In this document: positions 16,165 through 24,004 of the stretch, piece after piece
Numbering within the stretch: the stretch's first letter is position 1
Layout: each line of letters starts with the position of its first letter
Assembly: GCA_012033495.1 (NCBI GenBank)
Contig: JAAUQT010000032.1
Coordinates: 1 to 36,778, forward strand
DNA length: 36,778 bases
Source of the DNA: Cyanobacteria bacterium RM1_2_2
Lineage (GTDB): Bacteria > Cyanobacteriota > Cyanobacteriia > Elainellales > Elainellaceae
Direction of reading: 5' to 3'
Position numbers and translations under genes: made by a program
The notes under the pieces: generated by a model
Told to the model about the DNA's origin: nothing
The model's database searches: none
What the model saw: only the letters and a program-made list of their open reading frames with translations

Positions 16165-17661
16165 ATGACCAGCACCGCCCCCTCTTTGCCCACTCTGGAC
16201 TCTCTTCGAGCCGGACTGCCCAACTTTTGCGGCTGGGAAACTGAGATTCAGTCAGTCTCCAATCACAGCGATCCAGTTTTTCTGCCAACTACAAACCTTC
16301 AGCTAGAAAAAATTACGGCGAGCTTCGCCTGTGCGCTTCACATGCACCAACCCACGATTCCGGCAGGCTGGCAAGGTGGGTTAATCAGCCATTTGCAGTA
16401 TATGTTCGAGCATCCCCACGACGGCGATAACCACAACGCGGCTGTGTTTGCCGGATGCTATGCCCGCATGGGAGATTTTATTCCGCAACTGGTGCAGGAG
16501 GGCTGCAATCCTCGCATCATGCTGGACTATTCCGGCAACTTGCTGTGGGGCTTCCAGCAGATGAACCGAGACGATATTCTCAACAACTTAAAGCGGCTCA
16601 CCTGCGATCCACAATATCAACCCTATGTGGAATGGTTGGGAACAATGTGGAGCCATGCAGTTGTGCCTTCCACGCCCATTCCCGACCTCAAACTCCACAT
16701 TCAGGCTTGGCAGCATCATTTCGCGGCGATTTTTGGCTACGATGCCTTGCGACGGGTACGCGGTTTTTCACCGCCCGAAATGCATCTACCGAATCATCCC
16801 GACACGCTGTATCAGTACATCAAAGCGTTGAAAGAGTGCGGCTATCGTTGGCTGCTGGTGCAGGAACACTCGGTTGAAAATCTAGATGGCTCTAGTTTGC
16901 AGCAAGCGCAAAAATACATTCCGAATCGATTAATCGCGCACAATTCTCAAGGCGAAACGATCAGCATTACGGCACTGATCAAAACCCAAGGCTCAGACAC
17001 TAAACTCGTCGCCCAAATGCAGCCCTATTTTGAAGCGAAGGGGCGCAATCGACAGATGCTAGGCGACAAACTTGTGCCATCGATTGTGAGCCAAATTGCC
17101 GATGGCGAGAATGGCGGCGTCATGATGAACGAATATCCGCGTGATCTATTTCGGATTTTTCACGAAATTCGGGATAGTGGCAGCAACTACACGGGCACAG
17201 TTCCGGTCAACGGCACAGAATACCTCGAACTTTTGGATGCAGCCGGAATAGCTCCAGAAGACTATCCGCCTTGCCAAGCCGTGCAGCAACACAAAATTTG
17301 GCAGCGCGTTAACCTCTCTGAAGCAAGCTCAGCCGCTGTCGAAAAAGTCATCGCAGAACTGAAACAAACCGATCCCAGTTTTCATATGGACGGAGCTTCT
17401 TGGACAAATCACCTGAGCTGGGTAGCAGGCTATGAGAACGTGCTGGAGCCAATGAACCAACTCAGCGCTGCCTTTCACCAAAAATATGATCCGCTCGTGG
17501 AACGCGATCCGTCACTGACTCGTCGCTCAGACTATCAGCAGGCACTCCTCTATAATTTGCTGCTCCAAACTAGCTGCTTTCGCTATTGGGGACAAGGCTC
17601 GTGGACAGACTATGCCCGCGAACTTTACCAACGAGGACAAGCGCTGGTCGCAAGCTCCTAG
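16165..17661 (+). CDS. Glycoside hydrolase family 57 protein
   Basis: 498 aa. The early FACALHMHQPTIPAG (about 53-67) is the family 57 HxHQP strand motif. GFSPPEMHLPNHPDTLYQYI (about 193-212) and YRWLLVQEHSVE (about 219-230) are further conserved regions of cyanobacterial GH57 proteins. The family acts on alpha-glucans such as starch or glycogen (amylase, 4-alpha-glucanotransferase or branching activities). Which activity applies here cannot be read. It is cytoplasmic, with no signal peptide. The start ATG follows GCAGGAATACCTCC. It stands alone and is divergent from the small genes upstream. Confidence 0.85.
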   Translation: MTSTAPSLPTLDSLRAGLPNFCGWETEIQSVSNHSDPVFLPTTNLQLEKITASFACALHMHQPTIPAGWQGGLISHLQYMFEHPHDGDNHNAAVFAGCYARMGDFIPQLVQEGCNPRIMLDYSGNLLWGFQQMNRDDILNNLKRLTCDPQYQPYVEWLGTMWSHAVVPSTPIPDLKLHIQAWQHHFAAIFGYDALRRVRGFSPPEMHLPNHPDTLYQYIKALKECGYRWLLVQEHSVENLDGSSLQQAQKYIPNRLIAHNSQGETISITALIKTQGSDTKLVAQMQPYFEAKGRNRQMLGDKLVPSIVSQIADGENGGVMMNEYPRDLFRIFHEIRDSGSNYTGTVPVNGTEYLELLDAAGIAPEDYPPCQAVQQHKIWQRVNLSEASSAAVEKVIAELKQTDPSFHMDGASWTNHLSWVAGYENVLEPMNQLSAAFHQKYDPLVERDPSLTRRSDYQQALLYNLLLQTSCFRYWGQGSWTDYARELYQRGQALVASS

Positions 17662-17750
17662 GTTACAAGCTCATCGGTAAAACTGACTCTAATTGCATCC
17701 AAAGATAGAAGCGTTTCTCTGGCTTTTCCCTCAGCATTGAAAAGGATGTT

Positions 17751-17781
17751 AGGGCAGTCCTCCATTCGGAAAGACTGCTCC
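17751..17781 (+). promoter_or_regulatory. Hairpin upstream of a small conserved gene
   Basis: GCAGTC (17754-17759) and GACTGC (17773-17778) can pair, extended by AGG/CCT, around a 13-base loop. No U-run follows, so it is not a typical intrinsic terminator. It lies about 30 bases before the gene at 17810 and could be a leader structure. Confidence 0.3.
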
Positions 17782-17809
17782 TAGCATTCTGTTGTCTATT
17801 TAGGGCGCT

Positions 17810-18019
17810 ATGCTGTTACAAAATAAGCAAACTGGAACGTTGATTGAAGTCCTAGACGTGAAGGCTTTAGTGAATCCGGCTGAAGATCACATTCGAGGTC
17901 AGATTCAAGAAGGACAGGAGGAACAAGAGCCAGAACAATTCGAGAAACAAAATCTCGCTTTTCCATCAGGCGAGGAGTTGCCAAAGTGCTGGTTAGATGC
18001 AGAATATCAGCTTAAGTAA
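17810..18019 (+). CDS. Small conserved cyanobacterial protein
   Basis: 69 aa. The sequence layout TLIEVLDVKALVNPAEDHI, RGQIQEGQEEQEPE and NLAFPSGEELPKCWLDAEYQ matches a short conserved cyanobacterial protein that I recall being annotated sometimes as acetyltransferase, for which I see no basis. It is acidic with no membrane segment. The function is unknown. The start ATG has only a weak TAGGG upstream. Confidence 0.7.
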   Translation: MLLQNKQTGTLIEVLDVKALVNPAEDHIRGQIQEGQEEQEPEQFEKQNLAFPSGEELPKCWLDAEYQLK

Positions 18020-18076
18020 AGGTAATACGATCTAGCCAACACTTCAACTCACTCGACCTGCGTTATTGCCTAAGTG

Positions 18077-18340
18077 CTAAATATCTGGTGCAGGTAATGG
18101 CTCAGGCTCCGTCTGAGGTAACGGGCTTGGAGAGGGGTCTGGGAATGGATCTGGCATTGGATCTGGAACCGGATTGGGCAAAGGATCAGGTAAAGGGTTA
18201 GGCACAGGATCAGGTAGCGGCGATGGCTCAGGGCTAGGCGGCGGAACAGGTGTAGGAGGAGTAATTATACTGAAGGGAGAATGTAGGCTAGTCAGCGAGA
18301 ATTGAGTAAAAGTAGGCACTTTCAACTGCGTTGAATTCAT
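18077..18340 (-). CDS. Proline-rich low-complexity protein
   Basis: 87 aa. The N-terminal ~27 residues are ordinary; the rest is a run of proline dipeptides with alternating aspartate and asparagine (PDPVPNPLPDPLPNPVPDP) ending in acidic residues. The DNA is a degenerate hexamer/12-mer tandem repeat (GGATCTGG/GGATTGGG-type). No signal peptide or anchor is clear. The ATG has GAGG about 8 bases upstream. It could be a real surface or linker-like protein, or a repeat-expanded fragment of a once longer gene. Confidence 0.45.
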   Translation of the reverse strand: MNSTQLKVPTFTQFSLTSLHSPFSIITPPTPVPPPSPEPSPLPDPVPNPLPDPLPNPVPDPMPDPFPDPSPSPLPQTEPEPLPAPDI

Positions 18341-18523
18341 CTTGTAGAGCCTCGTAAAAGCTGATTAAATGACCAAAAGCCGTTGCTACATTAATACTAG
18401 ACCAATAGACCTATCGCCTGTACCAACTCTTAATCAAACAGCGATAGATTAAATACAACAAACAGGGTAATGCCAAAGCGGAAAGGATGAAAAGATTGAA
18501 TTGATCTGATGCTCTCGTTGGCG

Positions 18524-18667
18524 ATGTCTATCATTCTTCCTACTTGCTCCAGTTGCCCCTCTGAATCGATCGTGAAAAATGGCCACATTCGACACGGCAA
18601 ACAGGATTACGAATGTCGAAACTGTGGACAACATGTTTGTAGAGGCGCCACAGTGGAGGATGATTAG
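18524..18667 (+). pseudogene. IS1-type transposase N-terminal remnant
   Basis: A 47-codon frame encodes TCSSCPSESIVKNGHIRHGK followed by YECRNCGQHV. This is the zinc-finger (C-x2-C ... C-x2-C) start of IS1-family InsA-like transposases, then a stop. No downstream catalytic part or terminal repeats are seen. It is a decayed fragment. Confidence 0.6.
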
Positions 18668-18715
18668 TGAGGAAACCAAAGGTATCCTCGATTAACTGCT
18701 GTTAGAGAAGGTGCC

Positions 18716-18918
18716 GAGTATCGTAATTCTGAGGAAGCGTATCAAGAGATTGGGAAGTTTCTAGACGATGTGTATACGAAGGAGAGGATACATTCGTGAT
18801 TCGGGTGTCTAACACCAGTAGATTTTAAGAATCAGTGGAAGGAACGACAAAAAGAAGAAAATGAGACGAACTGGATAATAATTTTTTGCGCACTTGTGGA
18901 AGCACATCGCTTTGACTA
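18716..18918 (+). pseudogene. IS3-type transposase C-terminal remnant with internal stop
   Basis: The frame from 18716 encodes EEAYQEIGKFLDDVYTKERIHS, a TGA at 18797-18799, then FGCLTPVDFKNQW. This matches the end of IS3-family/rve integrases (VYNxxRIHSxLGYLTPxEF), with the stop replacing a conserved residue. The upstream catalytic domain is missing. Together with the IS1 remnant it marks an old insertion hotspot beside the STAND locus; the rest of 18341-18973 shows no gene. Confidence 0.6.
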
Positions 18919-18973
18919 AAACTGGTTCTTTAGATGTCCAGGTTTAGGAATGTACTACACCCTGAATTATAAA

Positions 18974-21900
18974 TCATTCACACAAATGCCGATCGTCCTC
19001 ATCTTCAAATCGTGTGTTGGTTTCCAGGTAGTTTTGCAAAAAGCTACAGCCTCGCTCCAGCAATCTCTCGAAGTCTAGCGTTTCCGTATCCCAGAGGCGA
19101 ATTGTCCGATCTTTACTGGCGGAGGCTAATGTGCTTCCATCTGGGCTAAAGCTAATTCCATAGACCCAATTGGTGTGCCCATCTAGCGTTTTCAGTAATG
19201 TACCATCTGCTGTATTCCAAAGTTTGATAGTTTGATCATCGCTGACTGAAGCAACGACGTTTCCGTCTGGGCTAAAAACAGCATTCTCAACTGCATAACT
19301 GTGACCTTCCAACGTTTTGAGCAAGTCTCCTGTATTCACCTGCCAAAGTTTGCTAGTCGTGTCGCGGCTGGCAGAAACTAAGGTCATACCATCCGGGCTA
19401 AAACTAACGCTGTAAACCTCGTCTCCGTGCCCATTGAAGGTTTTGAGCAGTTTGCCATCGATATTCCACAACTTAATCTGTTTGTCTTTAGTGGCAGTCG
19501 CAATCATTCTGCCATCTGGGCTGAATACTGCACTGTAAACTGTGTTGCCATACTCGCCAGGAAACTTGCGGATCAGCCGTCCTGTCAGATCCCACAGCCG
19601 GACGGTTCCATCTAAACCTGCCGACACGATCTGTTTACCATCGGGGCTGAACTCAATGCTATAAACTTCATCTTGATGTCCCACCAGGGTTTTGACTAAA
19701 GCACCTTTTGCATTCCACAAGCGGACAGTGCGGTCGGTGCTGGCGGACACTAAGAGCGTGCCTTGTGGCTGAAATCGTACATCAATCACTGGGCCAGTAT
19801 GCCCTCGCAGTGTGGTCAGCAGCTTGCCATCCGTACTCCAAAGTTTCACTGTTGCATCTTCACCAGCCGATGCTAATGTTTTACCCGTGGCATTAAAGCT
19901 AACATTCCAAACTGCGCCATCATGTCCAGTAAAGTTTTGCCGAAGTGTGCTGTTGGCGCTCCAGAGTCGCACGGTTTTATCACGGCTCGCTGAGGCAAGC
20001 TGCCTCCCATCGGGATGGAACGTCACGCTATACACCCAGTCATTATGCCCAGTGAGGGTACGCAACAGCCGTCCATCGCGGCTCCATAGTTTCACAGTAC
20101 GGTCGAGGCTAGCCGATGCGATAGTTTTGCCATCTGGACTGAAGCTAGCATCAAACACTTCGTCGTTGTGTCCGTTGAGCGTAGAAAGCAAAGCACCGTC
20201 TGTGTTCCAGAGCCTTAGAGTCCGATCTTTGCTTGTCGAAACGATGGTTTTACTGTCTGGACTGAAGCTAACGCTATAGACTTCGTCATTGTGCCCACCC
20301 AAGGTTGCCAGCCAACTGCCGTTACTGTCCCATAGCCGAATCAAGCCATTGCCGTCCGCGGAAACGAAGAATTTTCCATCGGGACTAAAGGCAACGCCGT
20401 AGACCCAGCTATTGTGACCCGATAAGGTTTTCAGCAATTCGCCCTCTCGATTCCACAGCCTAACGGTGCCGTCTAAACTGGAGGAAGCAAGCCGTTGACC
20501 ATCAGGACTGAAGCTAACGCCTGTCACTTCTTTATCATGTTCGCTGAGCGTAGCTTTTTCCGTTCCGTCAATGTTCCAAAGTTTTATCGTTTTATCGTTA
20601 CTAGCAGAAGCAAGTAGCTGACCATCAGGACTGAAAACCACCTCTCGCACGATGTTCTGATGTCCACTCAGCGTATTTAGTAATTTGCCCTCTGCGCTCC
20701 ACAGCTTCACGGTGTTGTCTTCACTGGCTGAAGCAAACTGTTGACCATCGGGGCTAAAACTGACGCTCAGCACTCGATCACTATGTCCTTCAATGCGATT
20801 GCGTTCCTGCACTTCATAAACCGTGCGTTGCAGGGCACTCATACCGCGCAGCCGAATTTGGTCTGGCACATTTTCGGTTTGAGCCAGCAGTTTACCCATT
20901 TTGACGCTGTTGAGTAGCGCGTCTAGTTGATCAGTTGATAACAGCGCTTCTGAAGAAATGCTCATTGCCTCAATCTGGTTAATTTCGGCCCGTCGCCGTT
21001 GACTGTCGGCTTCTTCTCGACGAGATTGGGCCCGCTGTTCTGCCCGAATTGCCGAAACTGCCAGATAACCCATCGCCATTAATCCAACCGTCGCACTGAC
21101 TAACATCCCTCGCAAAACGAGATTCAGCCGGCTTTCACTTTTCTTTTGCTTTTCTTTTGCTTCTGACAATTCTGCAAGCAACTCTTTTTCTTTACGCAGT
21201 CGTTCAATTTCAGCTTGGCTCAACTGTTCTTGTCGGCGTAGCTTCTCTAGTTCTGCTAATAGTCCCAGTCCTTGCTGCTGGCGAATAAACAAAACTAGAT
21301 AATCATGCACAAGCTGATAGCGATCGGCAGGCACTTCTGGCAGCAAAAATACCAGCCCAGAAGTGACTAAAATCTCCAGAATTAAATCGAGTTTGTCGGC
21401 TTCTGAAGCAATATCAGCGGCTAATTCGGCCCGTGTTTTCAGCGGACGAGTGCCGTTTTCATCAGTGAGGAGAAACAGCACCAATCGGGCGGCATTTTTG
21501 TTTTGCTTACCGCAATCTTGAACCACGCCTTCTAGAAACCGTTCAACTAGCTTTTCTTTCGTGCCACGCTGTTGATAGTCAGCCAGAGTTGTAATTTTCT
21601 CGGTTTCAAGCTGTGAGCCAACAATTTGTAATTCAATTGGGCGAACTTCACCGCTATCGCCTGCCAGATCTTGCACCAGTTGCTCGATCAACGTCGGTTC
21701 CAAATACACCTGCGAGCGCTGCGTCAAGCTTTGAATCACCGATTTTGCATCAGCGAGGGAAAAATTTCCCAAATAGTACAAAATTTCTCGATCGAGAATG
21801 TTATTTTGAATCACATCTAGCGAACCAAGCCGATTAAATTCCAGCAGAAAGTGCAAATAATCTTCCCGCAGCGATAAGATCACCTTCACAAACGGCAGGT

Positions 21901-24004
21901 TTAAACATTGGCTCAAAAAATCGTAAAACACTAGCCGCTTGCTGCGATCTTTATAGACAAAGAAGAACTCCTCAAACTGGTCAAAAATCAGCACTGTTAG
22001 CGAATTGCGATCAATATTGTGCTGCACCTGTTCTAGGATTAGATTAATTTCTTTGTTGTGTATTTTATTGCCTTTGTTCTCTTTAGCGTCTATATCATCA
22101 TCTATTCCAAAAGGCATATCAGTGTTTATATCACCAGTGATGCCCAACCGTTGCTTCAGTGCCCCTTCCCAATCGGTGTAAACATCCAGCACAACTGGCA
22201 AAATGTCGCGGGCTTCAATCGTCATTTGTTTCAAGGCTGGAACCAACCCTGCCCGGATAATGGAGCTTTTGCCCACACCCGATTGCCCATATACGACGCT
22301 GAGTTTGCGGTCAGAGCGGGTCATCCGTTCAATTAACCGCTCTACGTCCTGCTGCCGCACCGATACGGCAATTTCCTGCGCTACACTCGGCGGCAGATCT
22401 AGCGGAGCCAATCCGACGTTCACCACATAACGAGTTGGTTGGAGGCGTCCTGCCCCAATAAACGCCCGCAGCCCATATTGCTGCTCAATCGATCGCTGAT
22501 CCCGCTTAATTTGAAAAGCATCCAGGTATTCGCCTTGGTTAAAATAGAGCGTCCGCAAAGTATCTAAAATCCGGACATAGAGCGACGGATCATACTGAGG
22601 ATCGCTGCTAGCCCGCGCCGTTTCCAGATGGGCAATTGCCTCCTGATGTTGGTCTAAATGCTGCTGCGCTTGCGCCAACAGCAAAAGGTAAAGATTGCGG
22701 TAGTAATGCCGATCCCAATCCCAGTTGATCGCAGACGGTGCATCCTGATCATTTGTGATCAGCGCCACTTCCGCAAACTGCCTCGCTTCTGCCCATTCTG
22801 CCTGCCTAAGCGCCACTTCTGCCAGTAACCCATACCCATAGGCTAAGCGAATCGGCTCCGAATAGGTTTGATGCAAATCCACCGCCGTTTCTGCCACGCT
22901 CGCCAACTCGCCGTTCTGATCTAAACGGGTCAGAACCTCTCCCAACGCATTGATAAACCGCGCCGCCAAATCAGGACGCTCTCCCTGCAAAAAGCCCTTC
23001 ACGCAGCGTCGGTAATATTCACTTGCCGTCAAACAAGCCATCTGATAATCTGCTCGATGCAGCGCCGCATACTGCCGCCACCAAAGTCCGAGATAGAAGA
23101 GAAGACAGCCGTAGCGTTCGAGGGGGGTGGGGGAGGTGGTGTCTTGCTCAGTGACTGCTTTATTTCCCCCATCTCCCCAATCTTCCCCACTCCCTCCCTC
23201 CCCTTCTCGCCGCTCCAATTCCCAGTACTGCAAGCTCTCTTCGTAATATTGTCTGGCTCGCAGCTTGTCGCCGTTGGCATCGGCAGAGCGGCCGCGCAGA
23301 AAGCTAAGGCTGGCTTCGAGTTCGGGGGTAAGGGTTTCGCCTCGGTTGTGGAGGTCGCGGGCGGCAAATTCCATCTCTAGAGAATGGCTGGAACCGAGCG
23401 CCGAGTTGAGGAAATCGTTGTCTAGAAACCGTCCTGCGCCTAGATTCAGAATGGCTGTAAACACTGCATCGGCAGTTTGTTCCAGGTTGGCGATCAGGGC
23501 GTCGGGAGCGATCTCGAATTTGATTGGCACAGATGTCCAGGCTTTGAGGTCGGGCGCAAGCGGACGGAATTTTTGCAGAATGTCATCATTCACCCAGAGC
23601 AGAATGGGGAACTGAAAATCTTTGCGAAACTGCTCGCGGCTTTGGTTCGCAGAGATCAACACCTGATCGATAGCTGTCACCCATTCCAGCCCAAACACCA
23701 TCAGTGCTTGCGGATGCCGCCCATCCAGTTCAGTTTGAATGGTGGTGTAGAGTGTTTTAATGGAGGCAGTGAGGTAAAGCTCCTGTAGCTCCACCGGACA
23801 GCGTGCCTTCAAGCGTTGCACCATCTCAGCGCGCAAGTTGGCATAGTTGCAGTGGGCCAAAATCAGCGCGAATTGCCCCAAAGAGTTTTTAATTGCCCGA
23901 TTCAGCGTGTTGAGCGAACGTTCGTTGACAACAGTAATGGGATCAGGCAAAGCATGAAGGGGATCAGAATGAGCCGGGGAGTCTGGCTGGTTGGGATCGC
24001 TCAT
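18974..24004 (-). CDS. nSTAND-type ATPase with TM helix and 14 WD40 repeats
   Basis: This is a 1676-aa multidomain protein. Residues about 15-190 form an alpha/beta domain with ALMVFGLEWVTAI and FPILLWVNDDILQKF APDL-type sequence but no P-loop. About 200-510 is helical-repeat (TPR-like) sequence. About 535-900 is a STAND-like ATPase with Walker A GQSGVGKSS (about 572) and Walker B LTVLIFDQFEEFFF (about 670). A coiled coil (LRRQEQLSQAEIERLRKEKE) and one TM helix (about 963-985) follow, then a charged helix. Fourteen WD40 blades run from about 1065 to 1635, enough for two seven-bladed propellers, with an acidic tail. STAND proteins act as ligand-triggered switches, many in immunity or programmed death. 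The ATG overlaps the upstream ATPase stop (ATGA) with GGAG 8 bases ahead, so translation is probably coupled. The effector output is not evident. Two odd in-frame insertions are present (23115-23215 and 22040-22140). Confidence 0.88.
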   Translation of the reverse strand: MSDPNQPDSPAHSDPLHALPDPITVVNERSLNTLNRAIKNSLGQFALILAHCNYANLRAEMVQRLKARCPVELQELYLTASIKTLYTTIQTELDGRHPQALMVFGLEWVTAIDQVLISANQSREQFRKDFQFPILLWVNDDILQKFRPLAPDLKAWTSVPIKFEIAPDALIANLEQTADAVFTAILNLGAGRFLDNDFLNSALGSSHSLEMEFAARDLHNRGETLTPELEASLSFLRGRSADANGDKLRARQYYEESLQYWELERREGEGGSGEDWGDGGNKAVTEQDTTSPTPLERYGCLLFYLGLWWRQYAALHRADYQMACLTASEYYRRCVKGFLQGERPDLAARFINALGEVLTRLDQNGELASVAETAVDLHQTYSEPIRLAYGYGLLAEVALRQAEWAEARQFAEVALITNDQDAPSAINWDWDRHYYRNLYLLLLAQAQQHLDQHQEAIAHLETARASSDPQYDPSLYVRILDTLRTLYFNQGEYLDAFQIKRDQRSIEQQYGLRAFIGAGRLQPTRYVVNVGLAPLDLPPSVAQEIAVSVRQQDVERLIERMTRSDRKLSVVYGQSGVGKSSIIRAGLVPALKQMTIEARDILPVVLDVYTDWEGALKQRLGITGDINTDMPFGIDDDIDAKENKGNKIHNKEINLILEQVQHNIDRNSLTVLIFDQFEEFFFVYKDRSKRLVFYDFLSQCLNLPFVKVILSLREDYLHFLLEFNRLGSLDVIQNNILDREILYYLGNFSLADAKSVIQSLTQRSQVYLEPTLIEQLVQDLAGDSGEVRPIELQIVGSQLETEKITTLADYQQRGTKEKLVERFLEGVVQDCGKQNKNAARLVLFLLTDENGTRPLKTRAELAADIASEADKLDLILEILVTSGLVFLLPEVPADRYQLVHDYLVLFIRQQQGLGLLAELEKLRRQEQLSQAEIERLRKEKELLAELSEAKEKQKKSESRLNLVLRGMLVSATVGLMAMGYLAVSAIRAEQRAQSRREEADSQRRRAEINQIEAMSISSEALLSTDQLDALLNSVKMGKLLAQTENVPDQIRLRGMSALQRTVYEVQERNRIEGHSDRVLSVSFSPDGQQFASASEDNTVKLWSAEGKLLNTLSGHQNIVREVVFSPDGQLLASASNDKTIKLWNIDGTEKATLSEHDKEVTGVSFSPDGQRLASSSLDGTVRLWNREGELLKTLSGHNSWVYGVAFSPDGKFFVSADGNGLIRLWDSNGSWLATLGGHNDEVYSVSFSPDSKTIVSTSKDRTLRLWNTDGALLSTLNGHNDEVFDASFSPDGKTIASASLDRTVKLWSRDGRLLRTLTGHNDWVYSVTFHPDGRQLASASRDKTVRLWSANSTLRQNFTGHDGAVWNVSFNATGKTLASAGEDATVKLWSTDGKLLTTLRGHTGPVIDVRFQPQGTLLVSASTDRTVRLWNAKGALVKTLVGHQDEVYSIEFSPDGKQIVSAGLDGTVRLWDLTGRLIRKFPGEYGNTVYSAVFSPDGRMIATATKDKQIKLWNIDGKLLKTFNGHGDEVYSVSFSPDGMTLVSASRDTTSKLWQVNTGDLLKTLEGHSYAVENAVFSPDGNVVASVSDDQTIKLWNTADGTLLKTLDGHTNWVYGISFSPDGSTLASASKDRTIRLWDTETLDFERLLERGCSFLQNYLETNTRFEDEDDRHLCE

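Noticed and set aside
19812-20279. 155-codon ORF antisense to the WD40 repeats
   Set aside because: It mirrors the WD40 repeat periodicity and has no independent coding features.
23057-23380. 107-codon ORF with poly-Gly run inside the STAND gene
   Set aside because: It is the reverse strand of the low-complexity insert, not a gene.
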